DNA of 64,000 nucleotides from Neorhodopirellula pilleata (GCF_007859915.1 NZ_SJPM01000006.1:124001-188000); one strand, 5' to 3'. Shown: positions 1 to 10,341, numbered from the stretch's first letter. The notes: generated from the letters alone by a model not told the origin. Translations and numbers: made by a program.

Positions 1-3000
1 ACGTCCGTCCCCGTCACAACGATGGCGGCGGTATCGACGTTGGTGTTGGTCACCGAAACGGGAGCCACATCGAGATTATTAAAATCCGCATCGGTGCTCG
101 TCGTGGGGCCGAGCTGTACTTGCGAAACCACATCGGCGTCGACACGGGCATCGGCGAGTCCCGTGACGGTGATCGTTTGCGGAACGTTCCAGTTCGATGG
201 TGTGAAGACCAACGGTGTGTTCACGTCGATCGAAAGTTCGGTGGCGTCGCTAACGGAGATCGGGACCGAAACATTCTCGGTTGGTTGTTTAGCAAGGGAA
301 ACTTCGAACGTCACCGCGGTGCCCGATTCGCTCGTCGTTAAATCATCGGCGGCGATCACGCGGACGTTGCCGACGTCATCATTGAGTGTGCGGACTCGCA
401 CCGGATCGATCGAGATTGCGTTGTAAGCGGTGTCCGCACTGGTCGCCGATATTACGATGCTGGACAACACATCTTCGTCGACAAGTTGATCGTCCACGCC
501 GGTGACGGTGAAGGATTGTGGTTGGTCGAAATTGGCGGCTGTGAAAGTCACCGTCGCGGGTGAAACCAATGCTTCGGAAGTATCTTGCGAGATCGCGGTG
601 ATCGTCACCGGTTGAGTCGGCGGAGTCGCGAGGGTGATCGTGAAAGTGCCCGTTGTGCCGGTTTCCGAAACCACGATCGGATCGGCGGCGGCGACGTTGA
701 CCGCAGGGACATCATTGTCAACGTTCGTCACGACGAGAGGATCAACCGACAGGTTCGCGTAACCCGCGTCGGCACTCTGTGAAAGATTGAAAGTGATATT
801 CGCGGTCCGGTTCCCGTCAACGACCAAGCCGTCGTCGACGCCGGTGAGCGTGACGGTTTGGTTTTGATTCCAATTCGCCGGCGTAAAATTGAGCGTCGTC
901 GGGCCGACCGTGACTTCGTTCGTGTTGGAACTAGCCAATGCAATCGTCACGTTACCGAGCGGTTGTTTTTGCAATCGAACGGAGAAACTATCCGTCGATC
1001 CAGATTCATCTGTTCGAAGATCCGCGATGCCGGTTAGTTCCAATGCGGCGACATCATCGTTGGTGTTCGTCAACGAGACCATTCGAGCCAAGGCCGGAGA
1101 GTTGTAGCCCGCGTCGGTCGTTGAAGACGGCGTGAGAGTGATTTGATAGGAAACGTTGCCATCGACCCGTTCGTCGTTCACACCGGTGATCGTGATGAAT
1201 TGGTTTTGGTTCCAATTGGTCGCGTTGAAGGTCAACGGGCTTCCGCTGACGATGCCTTCGCCGGTGTTGTTGCTTACCGCCGTGACTTGGACGGTCCCCA
1301 TCGGTTGGGTTTGCAAGCGAACCGCAATTTGACTCGTTCCGCCCGCTTCGGTGGTGTTGCCTGGATTGGCCGCGCCGACGACCAAGGACGGAACGTCGTC
1401 GTCGAGGTTGGTTAACATCACGGTCGTCGGATTCAAACCACGGTAGGCGACGTCGCTCGCTTGGGTCGTCGTCAGGGTGACTTGATAAGCCTGGTTTCCG
1501 TCGGTCGTATCGTCGTTGACACCCGTTACGGTGACCGTTTGCGGTTGATCGAAGTTCTGCGGCGTGAACGTTAACTGCGCAGTGTCGGGTGTGCCTTCGC
1601 CGGTATCCGACGAAACTACTGTTACGAAAACATTGGTTGTCGGTTGCCGGGTCAGCCGCACGCTAAACGTGTCGGATTGATCATTTCCGGGTGCCTCGCT
1701 GGTGATCAATCCGGTCAGCGGTTGTACGAGCAAACGGGCTTGATCGCCTTGATTGGTGACGGTCAATGGCGACCGAACAAAGTCGCGGTAGGCGTTGTCA
1801 GGACTGGTCGAAAAGTCGAACGTGATGTTCGCGGTTTGATCGCCGTCGATCGTGTTGTCGTTGACACCGGATAAAGTGACCGTCTGAGCGTTATTCCAGT
1901 TCGCCGGCGTGAAAGTCAGGCTTGTCGGAGCGACGGTGACTTCGTTCGTGTTGCTACTCGCCAAACGGACGATCACATTGGCGGTCGGCTGCGCCGATAG
2001 AGCGATCGTGAACGAATCCGTGCCTCCGTTTTCGTTGGTGATCAGCGAGTCGATCCCGGTGAACGTGAGACCAGGGACGTCGTCGTCTTGATTGTTGAGC
2101 GAAATTGATCGGGAGAGATTGTTGTACGCCGGATCGCTGTTCGAAACGCTATTCAGGTTGACGTTATAGTTAACCGAACCATCGATGGTGGAATCATTGG
2201 CTCCGGTCACCGTGATCGTTTGTGGCTGATTCCAATTGGTCGAAGTGAAAGTCAGTTGAGCCGGCGATATTGTGCCTTCGGTCGTATCGGACGACACGAC
2301 GTTCACAGTGACGGTGCCTGTCGGCGGCGTTTGCAAGCGAGTCGTGAAGGTCGCCGTTCCACCGCCTTCGGTCGTGAAAGTACGATTGGGTGCCGAAACA
2401 ATCAGGTTCGCTACATCGTCGTCCTGGTTGGTGACCATCACCGACTTGGCGGGAAGCGATCGGTAAGCCGGATCGCTGCTCGAGTTGGGCGTGACCGTGA
2501 TTTGGTAGGCGACCGGGCCATCGACCATCTGATCATCGACGCCGTTGACGGTCACGGTTTGGGTTTGATTCCAATTGTTTGGCGTGAACGTCAGTGTTGA
2601 AACCGACGGGGTGCCTTCGGTTGCGTCCGAGGTCGCGATATTAAAAACAACATTCGAATTCGGACGAGATCGCAAACGTACGTTAAACGTATCGCTACCG
2701 CCGGCGGTGATCGATTCACCGGTGATCAAACCGGCGTTGGGTTCGACCAGGAAGTCAATCACGTCATTATCGTTATTGAGAATGGACAGTGTCGGAACGG
2801 CCACGTTGTTGTACTGCGTGTCCGTCGTCACGATCGAACCGATGATCGCGTAGCTTTGCTGGCCGTCGACGTCGTCGTCGTTCACGCCGGTAATCGTCAA
2901 CGTGCGCGGTTGGTTCCAGTTGCTCGGGGTGAAGATAAGTTGATTCGGAGAAACGATCCCTTCGGTGATGTCGGTCGACGTGAAGTTGACCGTCACGTTG

Positions 3001-3300
3001 GCGGTGGGCTGGGTATCAAGAGTGACTTGGGTTGTCGCGGTGCCCAGGTCTTCGTTGGTGACGAAACCGAATGACGGGTTGAAAGTGATTCCTGCGAAGT
3101 CATCGTCGGTCACGGTGACGTTGATGTCGTCGACCGACACGCCGTTGAAGGCGGTATCGGAACTTTGCAAATTCGATGTCACCAACGTGACCGTCGTCAT
3201 GCCACGATCCACTAGGTCATCGACCGCAGTGATTTGCACCGTTTGTGGCGTATTCCAATTGGCAGGCGTGAACGACAGCGACGTTCGCGACAGCGAGACT
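1..3300 (-). repeat. Ten tandem ~340-bp coding repeats
   Basis: The codons for the Asn-Trp-Asn (or Asn-Phe-Asp) core recur near 3250, 2912, 2571, 2231, 1898, 1561, 1211, 868, 529 and 189. The spacing is about 333-350 bp, or roughly 113 residues. Each unit ends with an Asn/Asp-rich turn (TNxDDD) and a Thr/Ser-rich strand region. The copies are diverged at the DNA level, so this is an old domain array rather than a recent amplification. Confidence 0.85.
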
Positions 3301-4052
3301 CGCCCGGAAGTTTGCGGAGTGATATTGAAACTGACCGGTTGGGATGGTTGCCGATTGAGTGCTACTTGGAACGTGGCCCCCGCGCCGCCCTCGGCGACTT
3401 GAAGGTTGCCAGCGCCGGTCAACACGACACCACTGCCGACGATTTGAATTTGGTCGCCGGTGACGTCGAACTCAGAGACTTCACCGAGCGGGAAATAGTA
3501 TTCGGCCCGGAGGTTGGGTTCGGTGGCGTTAACGACATCCAAGTCGACCGAACCGGGGGCCAACGCGGTGACGTTGATTTCGAAGAACAGGATTTCTTCG
3601 GCCCGAGCCGCACCGGTCGGTTCGACTCGATCGCGACCATTGAGATTGTCCAAACGTCCCGGGGTGATTTCGCCGCTATTGGGCCGACCGGGGACGGTTT
3701 GAAATTCACTGCCCAGCGTAATCGGACCGGTGAATTGCAACAGCGACGAATCGAAAGGGATGTCAAAGACTGCTTGACGGATCCCCGAAGGAGTGTTGGC
3801 TCCTGCGGCGGGACGTTGGTCTTGGACGAATGTCCGCATCACGTAGCTTTCGCCGGCGCGAAGTGAGTCCACTTCGGAGCCACCGGTTGTCGGAAAGAAC
3901 GCCAGTCGCACTCCGAACCCATCGAGCATTTGGCGGGATTCGAGGGCCTGGAATTGCAAGTCCGCTCGCTTTCGCGAGACGCCGGATTGCTTGCGTCCAT
4001 CGCGGCGGGGGCTCGAACGGCGACGGGCCAGAAAGCGGCGAGAAAAGACCAT
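1..4052 (-). CDS. Giant repeat-containing surface protein (N-terminal part, truncated by window)
   Basis: The minus-strand frame stays open from an ATG at 4052 to the window edge, giving 1350 complete codons without a stop. The N terminus is Arg-rich (residues 1-30) and carries the motif FQALESRQMLDG (about 34-45), which matches the N-terminal motif of the next three surface genes. Residues about 50-220 resemble a cohesin-like beta domain (AVFDIPFDSSLLQFTG). From about 225 onward come tandem Ig/Calx-beta-like repeats with the core FTPxNWNQPQTVTVTGVND. I infer an exported, Ca-binding or adhesive surface protein. The family is known for large planctomycete proteins, but the substrate is unknown. 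The C terminus is outside the window. Confidence 0.85.
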   Translation of the reverse strand, partial: MVFSRRFLARRRSSPRRDGRKQSGVSRKRADLQFQALESRQMLDGFGVRLAFFPTTGGSEVDSLRAGESYVMRTFVQDQRPAAGANTPSGIRQAVFDIPFDSSLLQFTGPITLGSEFQTVPGRPNSGEITPGRLDNLNGRDRVEPTGAARAEEILFFEINVTALAPGSVDLDVVNATEPNLRAEYYFPLGEVSEFDVTGDQIQIVGSGVVLTGAGNLQVAEGGAGATFQVALNRQPSQPVSFNITPQTSGRVSLSRTSLSFTPANWNTPQTVQITAVDDLVDRGMTTVTLVTSNLQSSDTAFNGVSVDDINVTVTDDDFAGITFNPSFGFVTNEDLGTATTQVTLDTQPTANVTVNFTSTDITEGIVSPNQLIFTPSNWNQPRTLTITGVNDDDVDGQQSYAIIGSIVTTDTQYNNVAVPTLSILNNDNDVIDFLVEPNAGLITGESITAGGSDTFNVRLRSRPNSNVVFNIATSDATEGTPSVSTLTFTPNNWNQTQTVTVNGVDDQMVDGPVAYQITVTPNSSSDPAYRSLPAKSVMVTNQDDDVANLIVSAPNRTFTTEGGGTATFTTRLQTPPTGTVTVNVVSSDTTEGTISPAQLTFTSTNWNQPQTITVTGANDSTIDGSVNYNVNLNSVSNSDPAYNNLSRSISLNNQDDDVPGLTFTGIDSLITNENGGTDSFTIALSAQPTANVIVRLASSNTNEVTVAPTSLTFTPANWNNAQTVTLSGVNDNTIDGDQTANITFDFSTSPDNAYRDFVRSPLTVTNQGDQARLLVQPLTGLITSEAPGNDQSDTFSVRLTRQPTTNVFVTVVSSDTGEGTPDTAQLTFTPQNFDQPQTVTVTGVNDDTTDGNQAYQVTLTTTQASDVAYRGLNPTTVMLTNLDDDVPSLVVGAANPGNTTEAGGTSQIAVRLQTQPMGTVQVTAVSNNTGEGIVSGSPLTFNATNWNQNQFITITGVNDERVDGNVSYQITLTPSSTTDAGYNSPALARMVSLTNTNDDVAALELTGIADLRTDESGSTDSFSVRLQKQPLGNVTIALASSNTNEVTVGPTTLNFTPANWNQNQTVTLTGVDDGLVVDGNRTANITFNLSQSADAGYANLSVDPLVVTNVDNDVPAVNVAAADPIVVSETGTTGTFTITLATPPTQPVTITAISQDTSEALVSPATVTFTAANFDQPQSFTVTGVDDQLVDEDVLSSIVISATSADTAYNAISIDPVRVRTLNDDVGNVRVIAADDLTTSESGTAVTFEVSLAKQPTENVSVPISVSDATELSIDVNTPLVFTPSNWNVPQTITVTGLADARVDADVVSQVQLGPTTSTDADFNNLDVAPVSVTNTNVDTAAIVVTGTD

Positions 4053-4075
4053 CAATGGGGACTCAGGCGGAGGAC

Positions 4076-4109
4076 CGAAAAGAAACGGCGGCGGAATGAT
4101 CCGCCGCCG
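4076..4109 (-). terminator. Probable Rho-independent terminator
   Basis: A perfect 10-bp GC-rich stem (4086-4095 paired with 4100-4109) has a 4-nt loop. Read on the minus strand it is followed by GTTTCTTTTC. It lies downstream of the 4221-5906 gene and 34 bp before the start of the repeat-protein gene. It could end transcription of the former, or act as a leader hairpin of the latter. Confidence 0.6.
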
Positions 4110-4220
4110 CTGGTGCTCGTTCGAGTTTAGTCACAAGTCGGTGGCGGGCCAGTTTTTTGAAACTTAGACGCACCGACTGGCAAAAAATTCCGTCGGACCG
4201 ATCACGTTATGACAACGAGA

Positions 4221-5906
4221 TCAATTGAGGTGATCGGTGAACCCTTCCAACTTCACGTTGGTCATCACCGACGACAGGTTTCGACGATCGAGTGTGTCGC
4301 CCGAATCGCCACCGCCTTCGATGTGGGCACGTGGTCCGAAGTCGATGTTATCGATCAGATCGACGCGGTCTTCATCGTTGCCCAGGTCGATGAAGGTGCC
4401 TGCTGTCACGATCACGTCTTCCAAGGTAACGCGGTCATCGCCCGCACCCAGGTCGCCATCATCGGCACCAGCAATTCCTAAATCGGCGAACAATTGGTCA
4501 ACAAACGCCGGACGGATGGCATCGGTATTACCGATATTGAGGGCACCGTTGACGACCACGTCCATCATGTTGACGGTGTCATCGCCACCGCTCAGACCGA
4601 TATCGACTAGTCCACGCAGGTCGGTGTTGATCACGCTGATCCGTTCGTTTCCATCGCCGTTGGCGAATTGAATGACACTCGGGGCGAGCGTATTGCCGCC
4701 GATGATCGTTCGTTCGGCAGGCAACGCCACGTCGCCGGCTTTGCCGATGATGATCGTGTTGGTGTCGTGGTCGTTCCCGTTGTTGACGATGATTCCGCTT
4801 GGCAAGCTGGACTCTTCGATCGTCAAACGGTCATCGCCGTCGGCGTTCACGACATTCAAACGACCACCGGCAAGCAAATCGGAGCCGATCACGCTGCCGT
4901 TATGGATCATGATTGCTGATCCGTGCAAGACGTTGCCGTCGCCGTTTTGGATATCGGAGTTGCCCCAAATGTTGATTGCCGAGAAGGTCACTTCATCGAA
5001 GCCGGCTCCGTTGACGATCTCCACATCTCCACGGATTCGACTCGGATCGGTCGCATTGTCGCGTTCGAGAGTGGTGCGGCTTTCGCCGTCGCCGTTATGG
5101 ATTTCCAACACGTTTCGGGGGGCCATCACCAGCAATTCGCCGATGTCGGTGTTGGTGATTTTGATGATGTCCGCAGCACCGGTCGCGTTGGCAACGTGAT
5201 CAGGATTGACCGGATCGGTGAAGTCTACCAAGCCGTCGTTGCTAATCGACAAACCGCCTTTGAGATCGCTATCAACGATCGTAATCATGCTTCCGCCACC
5301 ACCGGATTCGATGTGAGCGGAGTAGAACGTGCGTGCACCATCGGCGGCGAAGTCCTTGCCGTTGACGACCACGTTGGACAGCATGGTAGTGCCCATGTCG
5401 TCGTCGTCTTGGTGGCTGACGAGCAACGTTTCGACTTCCAGATTCTCCAAATCAACGACGGCTTCTCCGTTGGTTTCGATTTGCAACATGCCATCGAGTT
5501 GTGAGCTGGCAGTCGCCGACTCATTCAACCCGACGATGGTGACCGAATCGGCCCCACCTTGTTTGAAGTCGATCATGATGTTGTGGATCGCGATGTTGAT
5601 CGGGCTGACGAAGCTATCGCCGATCACGTCACCGTCTTCGTCGACGAACATGGTCTCCGAACCGGGTTTGGCACGCACGGTAAAGCTTTCCGAAGGCGAA
5701 AAGCCACGACGTGAATCTTGGAAAATTTCAACATGGTTGGCGTTGGTGTCTCCGGACATTCGGATTTCGTCGCCGACAACATCAATCATCACAAAGTTAG
5801 CCGCCAGAACGCGGCGGTTTTCGAGCGATTCGAAACGCATCCGGCGACGTCCGCCGTCACGCTTAGAATGCCGAGGGGTTCGAGAATTCTTGCTGAACAT
5901 TTTCAT
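4221..5906 (-). CDS. Surface protein with beta-helix-like repeats and N-terminal sorting-type motif
   Basis: This 561-residue protein starts with a basic stretch, then RFESLENRRVLA at about 24-35, the same motif class as the neighbouring surface genes. The rest is rich in Asn, Asp, Gly and Val, with recurring units such as DVVVNGALNIGN, NADGDDRLTIEES and GAGDDRVTLEDV. That pattern suits a right-handed beta-helix or Ca-binding repeat protein. No enzymatic motif is visible. The start could be ATG 5906 or the second Met at 5900; neither has a strong ribosome-binding site. I infer export to the envelope. It is transcribed toward the repeat giant with a hairpin terminator in between. Confidence 0.75.
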   Translation of the reverse strand: MKMFSKNSRTPRHSKRDGGRRRMRFESLENRRVLAANFVMIDVVGDEIRMSGDTNANHVEIFQDSRRGFSPSESFTVRAKPGSETMFVDEDGDVIGDSFVSPINIAIHNIMIDFKQGGADSVTIVGLNESATASSQLDGMLQIETNGEAVVDLENLEVETLLVSHQDDDDMGTTMLSNVVVNGKDFAADGARTFYSAHIESGGGGSMITIVDSDLKGGLSISNDGLVDFTDPVNPDHVANATGAADIIKITNTDIGELLVMAPRNVLEIHNGDGESRTTLERDNATDPSRIRGDVEIVNGAGFDEVTFSAINIWGNSDIQNGDGNVLHGSAIMIHNGSVIGSDLLAGGRLNVVNADGDDRLTIEESSLPSGIIVNNGNDHDTNTIIIGKAGDVALPAERTIIGGNTLAPSVIQFANGDGNERISVINTDLRGLVDIGLSGGDDTVNMMDVVVNGALNIGNTDAIRPAFVDQLFADLGIAGADDGDLGAGDDRVTLEDVIVTAGTFIDLGNDEDRVDLIDNIDFGPRAHIEGGGDSGDTLDRRNLSSVMTNVKLEGFTDHLN

Positions 5907-6489
5907 GAGCTTCGTCTGAGAAGTGTGGAGAGAGTATGACCGTCCTGATGCATCCGGTCACGACAAGCCCTCGACGCGACACCCCATTGTTGGGACTCTC
6001 CATTTCTATTTACGACCCCTCGGATAAGCAAGTGTTGATTCTTCAAAGCGGCCGGATAATCGATAAATTGCTAGCAACCGGCCCTCTTGAATCATTTAAT
6101 TGAACCATTCTCATCATTCCCCCCATTTTGTTTTGCGATTGGGAACTAGGGGGCGATTGCTCTCATCGTAACCCGACGCGTAACGGCGTATTGATTTATT
6201 GCACGTTTGGGCGTTTTCGTTTAACGGCAAGCCGCAGGCGGCTGCGTTTTCAAACTCTGGCGCCTGCGGCTTGCCGTTAAATGATTAAACCAATAGGCCG
6301 TCACGAATAACCCGGGCGAAAGACTCGCCCGTAACGTTGTCGCGGTAAAGTTTCGCCAGTTTGGCTGACCGGTTTTTCGGAATAGCAAGTTAGGATGAAT
6401 TTGAATTGACTTTCAAAACGATTGGCTACTTTTATCTGGGCCGTGTTTAAGATGAGTTGCGAGACAGTTTCAATGAATTCGCAGCCGCG
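5907..6489. other. Divergent intergenic region, promoters plus palindromic repeats
   Basis: This 583-bp region separates two divergently transcribed surface-protein genes, so it should hold both promoters; I cannot fix either. It contains a copy of the dispersed repeat ATCGTAACCCGACGCGT (6165-6181), the nested palindrome at 6183-6301, and a small hairpin CGGGCGA/TCGCCCG (6313-6319/6325-6331). I see no gene in it. Confidence 0.6.
6183..6301. repeat. Nested intergenic palindrome
   Basis: A perfect 21-bp inverted repeat (6220-6240 with 6261-6281, 20-nt spacer; arms begin TTTAACGGCAAGCC) is nested inside an imperfect 18-bp outer pair (6183-6200 with 6284-6301, 14 of 18 matching). It directly follows a copy of the dispersed TAACCCGACGCGT repeat. 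The structure looks like a mobile or REP-like palindromic unit rather than a terminator, because no T tract follows on either strand. Confidence 0.8.
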
Positions 6490-9400
6490 ATGCGAATGAA
6501 CCCTTATAAGAATGCTCGGATTTTGAAACGAGATACGCCTTTACGAATTGAATCGCTCGAGTCCCGCCGTTTAATGGCGAGTGACTTGTTGCTTGCTGGA
6601 ATCGACGCGCCATCGTCGAGTCTCGCCAATCACGGCACCGTTTCGGTAATTGATTTGCGAGACAACGAGGTTTCGCCGATCCGACCTACTTCGTTCATTC
6701 AATCGACCGCGGGCGACGCCGGAACCATCTTCGGCGATGAAGTGTCCGGTCCGACCGAAGGTGTTACCGGGATGGCCAGTTTGAAGGACGGACGGGTCGC
6801 CCGAACGGTGAGTTTGTCGTCCAACCGAACCACGACGGGGCCTTCCGAATTGGTCGTTCAGAGTTCAGTCGCGGGCTCAGTCGTGGTGCGAGCGGATGTC
6901 CGACTGAACGGGCAAGCCGTTTCCGTTGCCGACTTAACTCATGATGTGGATCAACGACACTTGGTCGGAATCACGGCGGCGGACCCGAGTTCCCCACAAA
7001 CGGCCCGGTTGATTCGGATCGATCCCGACACGGGCCTTGCCGAGGACATCGGTGACACCGGATTATCGGGCCAGGTTTCGATCGCCATGGCTGGCGATGG
7101 AACCCTTTACGCCGTTTCTCAGCAAAACGGATTCACGCCGTTGATGTTGCATCGATTGAATGTCCAAGATGGTAGCGTCTTGGATTCGCGCGCGGTGGTA
7201 GACGTTTCACCGTTTGGTTTCACGACGGGATTGGCCGTGCAACCAGACACAGGATTGCTGTTTGCCTCAGAGTCTCACCTGGGCCGTTTCTTTACGATCG
7301 ACCCGACCTCCACCGGAACACTTACTCGGGATTTCTTATCGATCCAACCGCCACTGCGTGGTGTCAGTGGAGACGTTTCGTTCGTCACCCGACAAGATTC
7401 CACCGAGGTGGAACAACTCTTTCACGCCGATTTTAACGCCAATGCCGATGGGTTTGAGATCGACAATTCCGGTGGCGAAGTCGCCGGCATGTGGCATCGG
7501 TCGCTCGGGCGTCGCGAGGACGGCCAATTGAACCATTCGCTCAGTGGTTCGTTTTATTACGGTTTATTCGAAGGCCCCGAAGGCGGCGGCAATACGATTC
7601 GCGATCGGCACCACCGGGGTGTGATTGTTTCACCCGAGGTCGACTTGCCGGCCGATGGCACGTCGATCTTGAGCTTTAGCTACCTGCTCGACACACGGCC
7701 GGAATTGAACCGAGATTTCGTGACCGTCTCGATCAATGACGGGACCAACGTCACAACGATTTTATCTCGTGCGGACGGGACACTTCCCGAAACCCGAGGC
7801 GATTGGTTAACGGCAACCCACGACCTTTCGGCATTCGCCGGGCAAACGATCCGAGTTGAGTTCGAATACGATTCCGGCGATCCCGTCCTCGTCGATCCCG
7901 AGGGGTGGTATGTCGATGACGTGATCATCGTTCATTTGGCCGACCCGCCGCCGTTGCAAGTTGATTTGACCGCAACGAAAACAGCCGACTTCGACGAGGT
8001 CGCGCCGGGAGACACGTTGGTTTACACGATCACGGTGACTAACCAAACGATGTCGGAAACCGATGGCACGATGGTCACGGTTGCGGACACGTTGCCACCC
8101 GAAGTGACGCTTGATCCCTCCGGTACAACGGAAGGTTACCGGGTTGAAGCGGACGGACGGATTTTGTGGGAACTCGACGAATTGCCGGTCGGTGAAACCG
8201 AGACGTTCCTGTTAGCCGTCCGCGTCAATGATTCCGATGTCGGCGGTGAGGTAGTCGTCATGACCAACTCGGTGACCGTGACCGCCGCGCAACCTGACCC
8301 AAATCCAGACGATAATACCGCCGAAAAAGACGTGGACCGGGTCACTCCAGTGCGAATCGATCTGGCGGTGACGAAAGCTGTTGATCAGGCCGTCGCCGCG
8401 CCGAACGAAACGCTCGTGTATACGATCACGGTTACCAATACGGACAAATCCAACGCGACCGCAACCGCTTTTACGGTCACCGACACGTTGCCTGAAGGCG
8501 TTACTTTGGTCGAATCAGGAACGACACCTGGGTTTGCCATTCTGCCGGACAACCGAATTCAATGGACCGCCCAATCGCTCGCGATCGGACAATCGCCGCT
8601 GCAATACATCATCACTGCGACGATCAACAATATGGATGTTGGGGATGTGTCGAGATTCTTGACGAACACGGTTGCGGTCGAGGATACCGTCACCGACGAC
8701 GACAATGATCAAGCCGAAGCAACGACCGAAGTGCCGCCGGCACCGATGGCGGATTTGTCGATCAACAAAACTGTCGACAACGCCAACCCGGTGATCGGCG
8801 AAGCGATTACGTTCACGATCATGGTTACCAATTCGGGGACGTCACGTAGCGACGCGACCGGCGTGATGGTGACGGATGTCGTTCCAGCTGGACTGACGAT
8901 TACCGATATCGTCACGACGGCGGGAACCTATGATCCGGGAACCGGGGTCTGGGAAGGTTTCGGTCTTAGTCGTGGCAGTACTGAAACACTTACGATCGTT
9001 TCCACCGTCGAAGCAATCACGGGCGGACGGGTGCTCGTCAACACCGCTTCGGCTGCCGCCAATCAAGAGGATCCCGATGACACCAACGACAGCGATTCGG
9101 TCACGATCATCCCGACGCAAACGGTCCAGTTCATCACACCGCTGAGCGTGTTTCGTCAGGCCCCGGCGGACAATGCGATTCCTGATCTGAATCCCGACTT
9201 GGGTGAGATCACCGTGTCCGGCGACGAAGCCGCGATCATCGGATTCGCTTGGGCTGACATTGATTTGGATGGCCAATGGGATAGCAACGAGCAACCGCGT
9301 GCGGGTTATTCGTTTTTTCTTGATCTGAATCGCGACACCATCTTTGATCCTCAAACGGAGCCGCAGTCGCTCAGCGATTCCAATGGCCGCTACGTGTTTA

Positions 9401-10341
9401 CCGGTCTGACCGCCGGGGAGTACTTGATACGAGAAACGGATTTTGAAAGTGGTGTGAATTTTCTTTCGACATTCCCGGTATCCGGTTCTCATTTGGTTAA
9501 TGTGTCGGCCGGCGAGATCGTCTCGGGAGCATCCGGTCAGGCGCAGACGCCCAACTTCGGAGGATTCGAGTTTGCAACCCTCGTTCGGCCCGCGGACCAG
9601 TTCACGAAGTTTGTCACCGATCCCGATTATCCATTGCTGTTGCCTTCGCTCGTTCCTTGGCAAGCGATCACGGTGACCAATCCGACCGACGCGGTCATTC
9701 GGATCGAGTCGCTAGATGATTCAAGACTGAGCGAACGCAGTCGCGAGTTGATTCAGATGCGATCCCTGAGCGACGACGATACATTCGTCGAGTCCAGTGC
9801 AATCACTTTCCCGATCGAAGTGCCCGTCGGTGGGAAAGCTCGATTCCTGCTGCTGTACGATCCGGCGATTCGAGACGAGAGCACCAATCGCGTCGAATCG
9901 CAATTTCCCGACTGGCTGAATCCGGAAGATCGATTGAGTTTTCACACCTTTGGTGCCGACGAGCGGATTGAATTGGTGACGGATACCGGCTTGCGTTTTC
10001 CGGTCCATCTAGCCGGCGGATCGACATTCGATAGTGATGTCAGTCATGACGGAACCGTCGACGTGCTCGATTTCAACCTGCTCGACGACTTGTTGTTGCC
10101 CCAACCCGTCATCGTCAAGGGCGTGTCGGAACGTTTCGATCCGACTGCGGACGTCAACGCTCGCTGCCCAAATGGAGCCGACACGGTCACGGGAACGTGC
10201 ACCTTTCCGGTCGGTCCGACGCCGCAGCGTGAGATCGGGCTGGGGGATTTTGGTCCGTTGAACGTGGAGTTCGTGACCCCCGCATCGAGTCGGTCGTCCG
10301 TGGAGCTGGTCGACGCGGCTTTGAAGCAGATCTTCGGTTGA
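6490..10341 (+). CDS. Adhesin-like surface protein with DUF11, SdrB-like and dockerin-like domains
   Basis: About 1283 residues from ATG 6490; the frame also opens at an upstream TTG (6457). The motif LRIESLESRRLMA lies at about 18-30. Then follow: a propeller-like region (LIRIDPDTGLAEDIG); a jelly-roll/MAM-like region at about 310-480 ending in GWYVDDVII; three DUF11 repeats starting near 492, 624 and 755 (each with YTITVTN- or FTIMVTN-type cores and a DTLPxGVTL-like segment); an SdrD-B-like domain near 917 (GFAWADIDLDGQWD); and a dockerin-like EF-hand near 1181 (DVSHDGTVDVLDF). All are non-catalytic extracellular modules. I infer a large adhesive or scaffold protein. It is followed after 95 bp by a second dockerin-bearing gene. 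Confidence 0.85.
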   Translation: MRMNPYKNARILKRDTPLRIESLESRRLMASDLLLAGIDAPSSSLANHGTVSVIDLRDNEVSPIRPTSFIQSTAGDAGTIFGDEVSGPTEGVTGMASLKDGRVARTVSLSSNRTTTGPSELVVQSSVAGSVVVRADVRLNGQAVSVADLTHDVDQRHLVGITAADPSSPQTARLIRIDPDTGLAEDIGDTGLSGQVSIAMAGDGTLYAVSQQNGFTPLMLHRLNVQDGSVLDSRAVVDVSPFGFTTGLAVQPDTGLLFASESHLGRFFTIDPTSTGTLTRDFLSIQPPLRGVSGDVSFVTRQDSTEVEQLFHADFNANADGFEIDNSGGEVAGMWHRSLGRREDGQLNHSLSGSFYYGLFEGPEGGGNTIRDRHHRGVIVSPEVDLPADGTSILSFSYLLDTRPELNRDFVTVSINDGTNVTTILSRADGTLPETRGDWLTATHDLSAFAGQTIRVEFEYDSGDPVLVDPEGWYVDDVIIVHLADPPPLQVDLTATKTADFDEVAPGDTLVYTITVTNQTMSETDGTMVTVADTLPPEVTLDPSGTTEGYRVEADGRILWELDELPVGETETFLLAVRVNDSDVGGEVVVMTNSVTVTAAQPDPNPDDNTAEKDVDRVTPVRIDLAVTKAVDQAVAAPNETLVYTITVTNTDKSNATATAFTVTDTLPEGVTLVESGTTPGFAILPDNRIQWTAQSLAIGQSPLQYIITATINNMDVGDVSRFLTNTVAVEDTVTDDDNDQAEATTEVPPAPMADLSINKTVDNANPVIGEAITFTIMVTNSGTSRSDATGVMVTDVVPAGLTITDIVTTAGTYDPGTGVWEGFGLSRGSTETLTIVSTVEAITGGRVLVNTASAAANQEDPDDTNDSDSVTIIPTQTVQFITPLSVFRQAPADNAIPDLNPDLGEITVSGDEAAIIGFAWADIDLDGQWDSNEQPRAGYSFFLDLNRDTIFDPQTEPQSLSDSNGRYVFTGLTAGEYLIRETDFESGVNFLSTFPVSGSHLVNVSAGEIVSGASGQAQTPNFGGFEFATLVRPADQFTKFVTDPDYPLLLPSLVPWQAITVTNPTDAVIRIESLDDSRLSERSRELIQMRSLSDDDTFVESSAITFPIEVPVGGKARFLLLYDPAIRDESTNRVESQFPDWLNPEDRLSFHTFGADERIELVTDTGLRFPVHLAGGSTFDSDVSHDGTVDVLDFNLLDDLLLPQPVIVKGVSERFDPTADVNARCPNGADTVTGTCTFPVGPTPQREIGLGDFGPLNVEFVTPASSRSSVELVDAALKQIFG

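Noticed and set aside
1..3300. CRISPR-like or DNA-level tandem repeat array
   Set aside because: The ~340-bp periodicity follows a single open minus-strand frame and the units are diverged in DNA but conserved in protein, so it is a coding domain array.
8842..9663. Antisense frame of 273 codons opposite the adhesin gene
   Set aside because: Its composition is Arg-rich with no recognisable domain; the sense strand carries clear DUF11 and SdrB-like domains.
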